Source: Pirellulaceae bacterium (lineage in GTDB: Bacteria; Planctomycetota; Planctomycetia; Pirellulales; Pirellulaceae). From it: 64,000 bases of DNA. Under the pieces are notes generated by a model. It did no database searches and was not told the origin of the DNA. It was given only the letters and a program-made list of their open reading frames with translations. The stretch is from the NCBI GenBank assembly GCA_026004795.1, contig BPJV01000010.1, positions 1-64,000 of the forward strand, in the 5' to 3' direction. Of this stretch, positions 7,359 through 15,353 are shown one piece after another; the first letter of the stretch is position 1, and the number at the start of each line of letters is the position of its first letter. A program made the position numbers and the translations under genes.

Positions 7359-8258
7359 GTGTCGTATTTGGAGCCGAGTGAGTTCGTCACCAAGATGGTC
7401 GATCAAGGCGAGTCTAAAGTCTACATGTCCACGAAGGACACATTCATTCGCGCCTTCATGGCGGGGGCACTGTTGGGTTTAGCAGCCATTTTCGCGATTA
7501 CCGTGTCCGTGAACACCGGCGCTCCACTGTTAGGTGCCATACTTTTTCCAGTCGGCTTCATCATGCTATACCTGATGAAGTTCGATCTGCTGACGGGAGT
7601 GTTTACGCTCGTACCACTAGCCCTACTGGACAAGCGTCCCGGAGTTACTGTGCGGGAGGTGTTGCGCAATTGGGGCTTGGTGTTCCTTGGAAATTTCGCG
7701 GGAGCACTGGTCACCGCCTTCATGATGTCCTTCATTCTCACCTACGGCTACACCATCGACGGAGGTGCGATTGCGGAGAAGGTGGGGAGTATTGGCGAAG
7801 GCCGCACGCTTGGCTACAAAGCCCATGGTCTCCCAGGATGGTTCACAATCTTTATCCGCGGAATTCTGTGCAATTGGATGGTATCCATGGGGGTCGTCGG
7901 TGCCATCATCTCCACTTCTGCGACCGGCAAGATGGCGGCCATGTGGATGCCCATCATGCTCTTCTTTTATATGGGATTTGAGCATTCCATTGTCAACATG
8001 TTCTTGTTTCCATTCTCGATGATCATGGGAGGCGGTTTTACCATCACGGATTACTTCCTATGGAATGAGATTCCCACGGTACTGGGCAACCTGATCGGCG
8101 GATTCTTACTGGTGGGATTGCCGCTGTATTTTACCCACGTGCGTACCAGTCCCGAGCGTATCTTGAAGAACCGTCCTAGCGCCAGAGCTGCCGCGGCATC
8201 AGAACTGGAAACAGCGGCGGGCGGAGAGCCGTCAGCCACCTTGAAGGCCAGCCTCTGA
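7359..8258 (+). CDS. Formate/nitrite transporter family protein
   Basis: A 299-residue FNT-family channel. It starts at a GTG with GAGGAG 8 nt upstream. Six hydrophobic segments are visible, including FMAGALLGLAAIFAITVSVNTG, LLTGVFTLVPLALLDKRPGV and GILCNWMVSMGVV, the last being the conserved region around the pore. The C-terminal cytoplasmic tail is short and Ala-rich. The family passes formate, nitrite or hydrosulfide as a pentamer in the inner membrane. In related bacteria this gene sits in nitrate/nitrite assimilation loci next to a bifunctional protein kinase/phosphatase; such a gene lies at 11098 beyond the IS91 element, so nitrite uptake is the likeliest role. The ORF is intact. Confidence 0.92.
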   Translation: MSYLEPSEFVTKMVDQGESKVYMSTKDTFIRAFMAGALLGLAAIFAITVSVNTGAPLLGAILFPVGFIMLYLMKFDLLTGVFTLVPLALLDKRPGVTVREVLRNWGLVFLGNFAGALVTAFMMSFILTYGYTIDGGAIAEKVGSIGEGRTLGYKAHGLPGWFTIFIRGILCNWMVSMGVVGAIISTSATGKMAAMWMPIMLFFYMGFEHSIVNMFLFPFSMIMGGGFTITDYFLWNEIPTVLGNLIGGFLLVGLPLYFTHVRTSPERILKNRPSARAAAASELETAAGGEPSATLKASL

Positions 8259-8370
8259 CATGTCCGATGACCTGAAGTGCCTTTATGGATTGCAGCCCCG
8301 CATGCTTCTTATGTCTTGCGTTGAACTAAGCCGCTTCGCGGAAGTCATTTTCTTCGACCACTCATTCGGG

Positions 8371-8452
8371 TCGTCCGCGCTGTAGGGAATGTCCGCGCTG
8401 GAACAATCGTCCGCGCGATGAGGGTCGTCCGCGCGATGAGAGTCGTCCGCGC
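8371..8452 (+). repeat. Five iteron-like tcgtccgcgc repeats upstream of the recombinase
   Basis: The core gtccgcgc recurs with starts (as tcgtccgcgc or tgtccgcgc) at about 8371, 8390, 8407, 8425 and 8443. The last three are spaced exactly 18 bp apart and share gatgag or ctgta flanks. The array lies between the transporter and the recombinase, at the expected left part of the IS91-type element. Confidence 0.7.
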
Positions 8453-8599
8453 TGTAATGTCTCTCTGAGGATGATATCTGGCATTCTTGCCCCGCCCGTC
8501 AAGTTTCTACTTGCGCGATGCCTTGTTCTGAAGCATGCTTCCGGTAGTCAGGCCGAATGGCCAATTGCCGATCCAGCAACTCTACCAAGCGAGGCAGCC

Positions 8600-9526
8600 T
8601 TGACGCCCTTTAAGAAACGAATGAATGGTTATATCAAGCGGATGGCCGAGGACATGCAACTACGGAACTTCTCGCCCAGTACCATCGACTCCTACACCTA
8701 CCACGTCGACAAGTTCTGCCAGCACTTCGGCAAGACCGCAGACCGGCTGGGCCCCGAAGAGATCCGGTTGTATCAGTTGCACCTGGTCAATGAGAAGAAA
8801 GTTTCCTGGAGCAGCTTCAACCAAGCCGTTTGTGGCCTAAGGTTTCTGTACACCGTGACGCTCGGCAAGGACTGGGCCATCAAACACATTCCATTCGGCA
8901 AACGACCCAAAAAACTGCCGACTGTGCTCTCCAACGAAGAAGCTTGCCGGTTATTCGAATGCCTTCACAACCCCAAACACCATGCCGTCCTGCTGACTTG
9001 CTATGCAGCCGGCCTGAGACTCAGCGAGGCGACGCACCTGAGGGTGGCCGACATCGACGGCGACCGTTCGCAACTGACGATCCGCCACGGCAAGGGGCGC
9101 AAGGCCCGAGTTGTCCCAGCATCCCCGCGACTGCTCGAGGCACTGCGAACGTATTGGAAGATCGACCGGCCGCGGGACTTTCTGTTTCCCGGCAAGACGC
9201 CCGACAGCCCGCTCTCTTCGGCGACGGTCCAGAAAGCATGCAAGCTGGCGGTGGCCAAGGCGGCAATCACCAAGCCGGCCGTCACCCCACACACGTTGCG
9301 GCACAGTTGGGCCACCGGAATGCTCGAAGCGGGCGTGGACTTGCTGACCATCAGCAAACTGATGGGACATTCCAGCTTCGTCACCACGATGGTCTACCTG
9401 CACGTCCGGCGTCAGCATCTGGACCGGTCGCCCAGCCCGATCGACTGGTTGCCGGTGAGGCAATGTCCGCGATGGGCCGAGCCACGACAGGACGATCCGC
9501 CGACCAAGAGCAACGGCCGCGGGTGA
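8600..9526 (+). CDS. Tyrosine recombinase/integrase of the IS91-type element
   Basis: A XerC/D-like recombinase of about 308 residues from the TTG at 8600, which has GAGG 5 nt upstream. The frame is open from 8471, but the extra N-terminus does not resemble the family. The N-terminal SAM-like domain is LRNFSPSTIDSYTYHVDKFCQHFG. The catalytic domain shows AAGLRLSEATHLRVADID (first Arg), HGKGRKARVV (Lys), HTLRHSWATGML (His-x-x-Arg) and MGHSSFVTTMVYLHV (His and nucleophile Tyr), so the catalytic set is complete. The stop codon TGA overlaps the downstream transposase frame, indicating coupled expression. It probably helps process or resolve the element. Confidence 0.9.
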   Translation: MTPFKKRMNGYIKRMAEDMQLRNFSPSTIDSYTYHVDKFCQHFGKTADRLGPEEIRLYQLHLVNEKKVSWSSFNQAVCGLRFLYTVTLGKDWAIKHIPFGKRPKKLPTVLSNEEACRLFECLHNPKHHAVLLTCYAAGLRLSEATHLRVADIDGDRSQLTIRHGKGRKARVVPASPRLLEALRTYWKIDRPRDFLFPGKTPDSPLSSATVQKACKLAVAKAAITKPAVTPHTLRHSWATGMLEAGVDLLTISKLMGHSSFVTTMVYLHVRRQHLDRSPSPIDWLPVRQCPRWAEPRQDDPPTKSNGRG

Positions 9527-10797
9527 TCGATTTATTGCGGCAGTTCACTCCGCGGTTCATGATGCGGAATCGTACGCATCCCCAAGTCAAGAGCGTCCTG
9601 TCGAAGATTCTGCTCTGCCGCACGGCGGTCCTGAAAGGACACGTCTATGAGTGCAACCGTTGTCGGTCGCGGATCAACGTGTACAACTCGTGCACCGACC
9701 GGCACTGTCCGCAGTGTGGGGGAGCCAGGCGGGCGGACTGGATGGACAAGAGCGCCGAAGTCCTGCTGCCCGGCGTGCCGTACTTTCAAGTCGTCTTCAC
9801 GCTGCCCGACAAACTTTCGTCGTTGATTCTCGGAAATCGGAGCGAGCTTTACAGCTTGTTGTTTCAAAGTGCTTGGCGGGCTCTCGATAGTGAACTTCGC
9901 CGCACGGGCAAGTTCCACCCGGCGGCACTGATGATTCTCCACACATGAAACCAACAGTTGGAACACCATCCGCATATTCACGCGGTGGTTCCCGGAGCCG
10001 GACCGTCGCTCGACGAGGACCGGTGGGTCGTGGCGAAACATCCAAGGCACCGCCGTCGCAAGAAGCCGTACCTGACCGATCATGTCGAACTTGGCCGGGC
10101 CTTTCGCAAGTGCTTCGTTCGCGGTCTGAGACGACTGCTTCGCAAGGGAACGCTCAAGCTCGGCGGAAGCGTGGAGTTTCTGAACGGTCCAGCTCAACGC
10201 GACGCCTGGCTCAACGAGCTCGAAGCGACTGACTGGAACGTGTTCATCGAAGGCCCTCCCAGCGGCCACAGCGACCCGGCGAATGTCATCAAGTACTTGG
10301 CCCGTTACCTGACCGGCGGTCCGATCGCCGACAGCCGCATCATTCGTGCCAACCAGGACGAAGTCTGGTTCTGGGCCCGGCCCAAACGAGCTTCGGGCAA
10401 AAAGCGACGCGGCATGCACAAGCCGCGGCCATTCCGCCTCGCCGCGGATCAGTTTATGACGCGATGGACAACTCACATCTTACCCAAAGGCTTTACCAGG
10501 TCCCGTTCCTATGGTGGCTACCATTCCCGCAAGCGAAAAAGTTATCTCAATCGATGTCGTGAACTGCAGTGCCCGAAGCCAGCCGAAGAACCCGTCGACG
10601 AGATGACAAATCCAGTCATTGCCAGTTCACAACCCGAACTCCGTTGTCCGCGTTGTGAGGGCGAGGTTGCCTGCATTCAAAGCAGCAAGCGCCCCAGTTG
10701 GCGGCAAATCTTCGACCGCGACATCTACCAGGTCGCGGGCTTATACAGTCCGATGTTCCACGTGCTCTCTCGCGCCCCGCCTCGGAGACCGCGTTGA
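9463..10797 (+). pseudogene. IS91-family transposase interrupted by an in-frame TGA
   Basis: The frame encodes an N-terminal zinc-finger region (CNRCRSRINVYNSCTDRHCPQCGG), then FQVVFTLPDKLSSL, and after the break HHPHIHAVVPGAG, the HUH rolling-circle nickase motif, followed by VIKYLARYLTGGP and FHVLSRAPPRRPR near the end. At 9946-9948 the codon is TGA where the family has Trp: LHT-stop-NQQLEHHPHIH continues in the same frame, so a single G-to-A change split the gene. The upstream piece lacks the HUH motif and should be inactive. The start is uncertain; ATG 9463 and 9472 follow GTGAGG, and a GTG at 9523 overlaps the recombinase stop. Confidence 0.85.
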
Positions 10798-11045
10798 CCA
10801 TGAAACTTATCGCCACCGGGCCGCCTTCCATTCAACTCGTCTCCGGGCGAGCCCGCCGCCGATGCGCTTGGGCCGCCCATACTGCCTTTCTGTTCGGACA
10901 ACATCATCCATCCGCTGAAGCTGTGGCACTTTCCTTGGGCGCGAAATTGTTTGACCGGCAGTGACGATTTGCTACGATGTTAGGCAAAGGAGGCCGCCGT
11001 TGCAGTGCAATCCGCATACCGCGACAGCGGCAAGTTCAACGCCAA

Positions 11046-11078
11046 ATCTATCCATCGACATCCTGTCACTGGATAGAT
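11046..11078. promoter_or_regulatory. 8-bp inverted repeat upstream of the kinase/phosphatase gene
   Basis: ATCTATCC (11046-11053) and GGATAGAT (11071-11078) form a perfect inverted repeat with a 17-nt gap, ending 19 bp before the ATG at 11098. It could be an operator or a leader hairpin. No T-tract follows. Confidence 0.4.
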
Positions 11079-11097
11079 TCCAATACGTTAGCCGGCT

Positions 11098-12831
11098 ATG
11101 TTGAGGGTCAGTATCGGGCAATACTCCGATGCGGGGGTTAAACCGATCAACCAGGATTTTCACGGTTGTGTTCATCCCTGGGACAGATTGCTGCTTACGA
11201 AGGGTGTGGCCGTCGCTCTGGCCGACGGCATCAGCAGCAGCGAGGTGAGTCAGATCGCGGCAGAAACCGCGGTAAAGAGTCTGCTCACCGATTACTACGC
11301 GACTTCGGAAGCATGGCCTGTAAAAACGGCCGTCCATCGGGTGTTGACCGCCACCAACTCCTGGTTGTACGCGCAGTCGCGAAGGGGACCATATCGCTTT
11401 GACCTCAACCGCGGTTACGTGTGCGCATTCAGTGCCGTGGTGATCAAGTCACGCACGGCTCACCTGTTCCAGGTCGGTGATGTGCGCATCTGCTACCTGG
11501 CTGGCGAGAAGTTACAAGACTTGACCGACGTCCATCCGGTATGGGTGGACGGTGAGACACGGTATCTGACTCGTGCAATGGGCATGCGCGAGCATCTGGA
11601 GTTGGACTATCACCGATACATGGTCGAACCGGGGACGATTCTCGTATTGATGACCGACGGCGTGTATGAGCACGCGAGCGATCATGAGATTGCCCGCATG
11701 ATACGGGAGCATGCCAACGATCTTGATCGTGCCGCACAATGCATCGTGCAAACTGCGCTGAACAATGGCAGCGGTGACAACCTTACGATCCAGATCGTGC
11801 GCGTCGACGAGGTTCCCTCTCCCAGCCTTGATGACCTCAACGACCGCACCATGCTGCTGCCGCTTCCTCCGCCCGTTCAGGTGCGGAGCGAGCTGGATGG
11901 ATATCGCATTCTCCGCGAGCTGCATCACAGTCCGCGCAGTCATGTGTTCTTGGCTCAAGATCGAATTGACGGCACACGAGTAGTGCTGAAGATTCCTGCG
12001 GCTGATCGCCGTGAAGATAGTGCCTATCTTGAACGATTCTTGATGGAAGAATGGGTCGCTAGCCGCATCGACCATCCCTGTGTGGTGAAAGCGGTGGCCA
12101 ATGACCGCCCACGCAGCCATTTGTACACTGTCTTCGAGTACGTCGACGGACAGACGCTGGAACAATGGATGCGGGATCATCCCCAACCCGAACTGGAAAC
12201 GGTTCGGAGGCTGGTTGAGCAACTTGCCAAGGGGCTGCGTGCTCTCCATCGACAGGAGATTGTTCATCAGGACCTGCGTCCGGCGAACATTCTGATTGAT
12301 GCCACCGGGAACGTGAAACTGATCGATTTCGGCTCGGCACGCGTTGCGGGGCTTGCGGAATTGGCCTTTCCACCCGACGAATCCTTCTTGCCAGGCGCTG
12401 ACCCCTACATGGCACCGGAGTGTTTTCTCGGACAACCAGGTACGATGCAGTCCGACTTGTATTCCCTAGGGGTAATCACGTATCAAATGCTCAGTGGTGG
12501 GGCTCTGCCATACGGCACCGATGTTGCCAAGATTAGCACTCGGGCTTCCCGCAACTGCTTGCGCTACCGTTCGTTGCAAGAAGTTGGGCGGCCAATTCCC
12601 CTGTGGGCCGACGGCTGTATCAAAAAAGCGGTGCACCCGAAACCAGAGTGGCGTTACGATAGCCTGTCCGAGTTCCTGGATGACTTGCGTCATCCCAATC
12701 CAGACCTCATGTCCGAGCGCTGGATGGCATTCCTCGAGCGCCATCCGTTGCTTTTTTGGAAAACGGTTTCTCTGGTGTTACTTATTGCAAATTTGGTGTT
12801 GCTGTATACTCATCCGGGATTGCTCCCCTGA
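11098..12831 (+). CDS. Bifunctional PP2C-type protein phosphatase / serine-threonine protein kinase
   Basis: A 577-residue fusion. Residues 1-240 are a PP2C phosphatase with metal-binding motifs: NQD at 18-20, ALADGISSS near 40-48, LMTDGVYEH and NGSGDNLT. A kinase domain follows, with VVLK (ATP-binding Lys) near 300, HQDLRPANILID (catalytic loop) near 387, LIDFGSARV (Mg-binding DFG) and DPYMAPE. The catalytic loop has Arg where Lys is usual (HxDLKPxN). The C-terminus has one membrane segment, LFWKTVSLVLLIANLVLLY, so both domains face the cytoplasm at the inner membrane. Genes of this architecture are found with nitrate/nitrite transport genes, which fits the FNT gene at 7359; the IS91-type element lies between them. 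The targets are unknown. Confidence 0.9.
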   Translation: MLRVSIGQYSDAGVKPINQDFHGCVHPWDRLLLTKGVAVALADGISSSEVSQIAAETAVKSLLTDYYATSEAWPVKTAVHRVLTATNSWLYAQSRRGPYRFDLNRGYVCAFSAVVIKSRTAHLFQVGDVRICYLAGEKLQDLTDVHPVWVDGETRYLTRAMGMREHLELDYHRYMVEPGTILVLMTDGVYEHASDHEIARMIREHANDLDRAAQCIVQTALNNGSGDNLTIQIVRVDEVPSPSLDDLNDRTMLLPLPPPVQVRSELDGYRILRELHHSPRSHVFLAQDRIDGTRVVLKIPAADRREDSAYLERFLMEEWVASRIDHPCVVKAVANDRPRSHLYTVFEYVDGQTLEQWMRDHPQPELETVRRLVEQLAKGLRALHRQEIVHQDLRPANILIDATGNVKLIDFGSARVAGLAELAFPPDESFLPGADPYMAPECFLGQPGTMQSDLYSLGVITYQMLSGGALPYGTDVAKISTRASRNCLRYRSLQEVGRPIPLWADGCIKKAVHPKPEWRYDSLSEFLDDLRHPNPDLMSERWMAFLERHPLLFWKTVSLVLLIANLVLLYTHPGLLP

Positions 12832-13151
12832 CAGAAGTGGCAGGGCATTCGTGGACGGCAAGCCCGCAAGGCCTGTAATCGGAAACACACCAACGGCTTC
12901 TTTCCCGCGCCGGTCAGCATGACCATGGGGCCTCGCAGCTCCGGTAGAGAAGAAAAGCAGTTGTTATTTTGCGGGTACCATGGTAGATGGCTAGAAAGGG
13001 CAGCCTCTGGTTCTTACGCTGCCATCCTGCGGCGGTTCATCACTGAGCAATCGAGTCGGCAGGAATTGCTGCGTCGACATCTTCCACCGCAGAGGTCGCG
13101 CCTCAGACGCTTCCTTTTGCAAAACACCATTTGCCGGCGCGGAGCGTTTTG
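12832..13151. other. Intergenic region between convergent genes, nothing recognised
   Basis: Separates the kinase gene (+) from the methyltransferase gene (-). No credible ORF and no clear terminator with a T-tract in either direction. Confidence 0.4.
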
Positions 13152-14132
13152 TCACCAGGCCCCTGCGGGTGGTCGCCACCGTCGGCCGGTGGCGCTGTGC
13201 CAAGGAAGTATCGGCTCGGGGCCATGCGGCAGGTGGGACAATACGTAGCGGACGACGGGAAGGGACAGGCTGTTACCCAGCAACTTCCACATGGTCCGCG
13301 GAGTCCCCGGTGCGAGGTGGAAGGTGTCAGGGAATCCGAGCAGTCGCGCGACTTCGCGCGGGCTGAACCTCCGCCAACCAGGACGGCCAGACCGATCATC
13401 GAGCCAATAGGAGCCAGCGTTGAGGATTGTCTTCCCGTAGGCCGCGGTGAAGCACGCGGTGGGACGGAGCGATGCCGGGCCGCAACGATCCAGAGCATCA
13501 CGATAACGGTGGCTGACGTCCTCGGGGAGACGAAGGTCGGTCATGCCGTCGCTTGCCAACTCCGAAGGCGATTGTACCAATTGCCCCACATCGAGGTGGT
13601 ACAACGGCTTGGGACGCCAGGGACGGCACGACGCTTGGCCGGCGATAAGGTAATATCTGGGCCGACGATTCGGCCAACCGAATTCGGCGGGACACAAGAG
13701 GGTTTCCTGGTAGTGGTATCCGCGGCGCTCGAGCACCGATTGCAACTGGTATCGACTATGCGATTGGCGGAAGGAGGCCACGTTTTCCAGCACCAGCCAG
13801 GCAGGGCGGTAGTGCTCGATTGCTCTCAAACATGCGCGCAACCCCTCCGCGCGGCGGTCCAGCCAATCTCGTTGTTTTCCTCGTTGCGTGTACGGTTGGC
13901 ACGGCGGTGACAGCCACCAGGTTGGGCGCGTCAAAAGCGAACTCAGTGGCGGTCGCTCGATGGCCCCTTCGTCGATGGTAAGGACTTCATAGCGATGCCG
14001 AAAATTGGCGCGATACACCGCCGCGGCTTGCCGGTTGATGTCAACGGCCACCACATTCTCGGCCTCCGGCCAGGCACAGGCCACACCACCGATTCCGGCA
14101 AACAACTCCAGCACACCACCGGTGTCACCCAT
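13152..14132 (-). CDS. Dnmt2-like cytosine-C5 methyltransferase (probable tRNA methyltransferase)
   Basis: A 326-residue cytosine-C5 methyltransferase. Motif I is LELFAGIGG (8-16), motif IV SPPCQP with the catalytic Cys at 78, motif VI VLENVASF (114-121), motif VIII NRRPRYYLI, and motifs IX-X LLGFPDTFHL and WKLLGNSLS. Residues 227-233 read CFTAAYG, the CFT-x-x-YG signature that separates Dnmt2/TRDMT1 from restriction-type C5 methyltransferases. Dnmt2 proteins methylate C38 of tRNA; the Geobacter homologue acts on tRNA-Glu. There is no restriction endonuclease or very-short-patch gene nearby, which also favours tRNA. The start lies 6 bp after the lactonase stop, so the two are probably co-transcribed. 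The substrate is inferred, not shown. Confidence 0.85.
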   Translation of the reverse strand: MGDTGGVLELFAGIGGVACAWPEAENVVAVDINRQAAAVYRANFRHRYEVLTIDEGAIERPPLSSLLTRPTWWLSPPCQPYTQRGKQRDWLDRRAEGLRACLRAIEHYRPAWLVLENVASFRQSHSRYQLQSVLERRGYHYQETLLCPAEFGWPNRRPRYYLIAGQASCRPWRPKPLYHLDVGQLVQSPSELASDGMTDLRLPEDVSHRYRDALDRCGPASLRPTACFTAAYGKTILNAGSYWLDDRSGRPGWRRFSPREVARLLGFPDTFHLAPGTPRTMWKLLGNSLSLPVVRYVLSHLPHGPEPILPWHSATGRRWRPPAGAW

Positions 14133-14138
14133 CGCGCG

Positions 14139-15287
14139 CTACTCTTGGTGGAACAGGACGCAGATCGGCGATGGGGTGGAGATGACGCTTCCGTTGTAAG
14201 TGATTCTCCCAGTGGCCTCATCGACTGCGAATGCCGTCAAGGTATGCGAATCTTGTCCACCGACTACTAGCCAATGACCATCGGGGGAGAGGTTGAAATT
14301 GCGCGGCGTTGCCCCACGCACCGGTTCAATCTGCAGTCGTTCCAGCCGTCCGTCGCTCTGGATGGCGAACACGCTAATCGTGTCGTGCCCACGATTGGCG
14401 GTGTACACGAATTTTCCATTGGGGTGGATACGAATCTCCGAGGCGCTAACAAATTTCTCTTTCGCCAACTCTTCGGGAGGAACGGTGGGCACGGTTTCTC
14501 GCATGGTCATCGTTCCCTCTTCAGCGTTGTAATCAAAAAGAGAGACCGTCAAAGTAAGCTCGTTGAGCACGTAAGCCCATCGGCCATTGGGGTGAAACTT
14601 CATGTGTCGTGGCCCACTGCCAGGAGGCACATCCGCTTTACCATGAGGTGCTACCGTGGCCTTGTCCAATTCAACGCGGTAGATCACCACTTGATCGAGT
14701 CCGAGGTCGGGAACAAACGCGTAACGGCCATCGGGCGAGAAGCCTGCCCAATGCGGATGAGGACTTTCTTGACGATTGGCCACTACCCCTGAACCACCCT
14801 CATGTGGAATCAAGCCGGTCCGCTGGGCGATGGAGCCATCCTCTTCCAAAGCGAACGTGGCCACGGTGCCGCCACTATACTGCGCCGTGATCAGCATCTT
14901 TGCGGACGGATGCACCGACAGGTGCGTTCCACGTCCTCCGCCAATGGCCTCTTGGTCGCTCAACTCCAAAGCAGCCTCAGCTCCGGTGCTGACGATGCGG
15001 TAGGCGGCAACACACGGTTCACCGTTCAACTGGCCCACCGCGTACAAGTGGGATTTGCGGGGATGGAGCGCGAGAAAACCGGGACCGACGATCTCGGCGA
15101 CCAACCGCGAGTCGCTCAACACGCCTTCCTTCGCGTCAAGTTGGCAATGGTAGATGCCGCGGCTAAGTTTGCTGCTACTTGTTCCCAACCAAATATCGTA
15201 TTTCTGGGCAACCGCTGCGCTGCTCAACACACTTACTCCTGTCACGAACACTACTCCCAGGATCCAAACGTTGGTCATCTTCGCCAT
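14139..15287 (-). CDS. Exported lactonase-family seven-bladed beta-propeller (6-phosphogluconolactonase-like)
   Basis: About 382 residues from the ATG at 15287, which has GGAGAG 7 nt upstream; the frame also opens from a GTG at 15302. The N-terminus is a signal peptide, VWILGVVFVTGVSVLSSAAVAQ. The mature part carries propeller repeats typical of the Pgl/YbhE lactonase family: GFLALHPRKSHLYAVGQ, THLSVHPSAKMLITAQYSGG, PHWAGFSPDGRYAFVPDLGLD, GPRHMKFHPNGRWAYVLNEL and EIRIHPNGKFVYTANRGHDTI. Cytoplasmic members hydrolyse 6-phosphogluconolactone; an exported member must act on another lactone or sugar ester, so the substrate is open. It is divergent from the DUF1549 gene at 15354 and upstream of the Dnmt2-like gene. 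Confidence 0.87.
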   Translation of the reverse strand: MAKMTNVWILGVVFVTGVSVLSSAAVAQKYDIWLGTSSSKLSRGIYHCQLDAKEGVLSDSRLVAEIVGPGFLALHPRKSHLYAVGQLNGEPCVAAYRIVSTGAEAALELSDQEAIGGGRGTHLSVHPSAKMLITAQYSGGTVATFALEEDGSIAQRTGLIPHEGGSGVVANRQESPHPHWAGFSPDGRYAFVPDLGLDQVVIYRVELDKATVAPHGKADVPPGSGPRHMKFHPNGRWAYVLNELTLTVSLFDYNAEEGTMTMRETVPTVPPEELAKEKFVSASEIRIHPNGKFVYTANRGHDTISVFAIQSDGRLERLQIEPVRGATPRNFNLSPDGHWLVVGGQDSHTLTAFAVDEATGRITYNGSVISTPSPICVLFHQE

Positions 15288-15289
15288 GT

Positions 15290-15318
15290 TTCGGCTCTCC
15301 ACGAGAATGGTTTATACT
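15290..15318 (+). promoter_or_regulatory. Possible promoter in the divergent lactonase/DUF1549 interval
   Basis: TATACT (15313-15318) is a good -10 box. A weak -35 (TTCGGC, 15290-15295) lies 17 bp upstream. The start would be near 15325, about 29 bp before the GTG at 15354. Confidence 0.33.
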
Positions 15319-15353
15319 GTACAACACCCCTCGACCACTGCTAGAGGAATTCA

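Larger units (their letters stand above)
8371..10797 (+). mobile_element. IS91-type element with accessory tyrosine recombinase (borders approximate)
   Basis: The element consists of iteron-like repeats, a tyrosine recombinase and an IS91/IS1294-type transposase in one overlapping operon. This recombinase-transposase pairing is common among IS91-like elements. IS91 elements move by rolling circle and lack terminal inverted repeats, so the borders cannot be read directly; the right end probably lies between 10797 and about 10970. It is positioned between the FNT transporter and the kinase/phosphatase gene. Confidence 0.65.

Noticed and set aside
8371-8452. tcgtccgcgc repeats as a CRISPR array
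   Set aside because: The repeat is only about 10 bp, intervening bases are 6-10 bp and similar to one another, and no cas gene is near.
9946-9948. Selenocysteine reading of TGA in the transposase
   Set aside because: The family residue there is Trp, no SECIS-like hairpin was evident downstream, and a nonsense mutation is simpler.
9532-10476. 314-codon minus-strand frame opposite the IS91 transposase
   Set aside because: It is antisense to a recognised transposase. The protein looks random and lacks a start site.
11046-11078. Intrinsic terminator upstream of the kinase gene
   Set aside because: The stem is AT-rich and 8 bp with a 17-nt loop, and no T-tract follows.
11512-12435. Long minus-strand frame opposite the kinase/phosphatase
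   Set aside because: Shadow of a well-supported fusion gene on the other strand.
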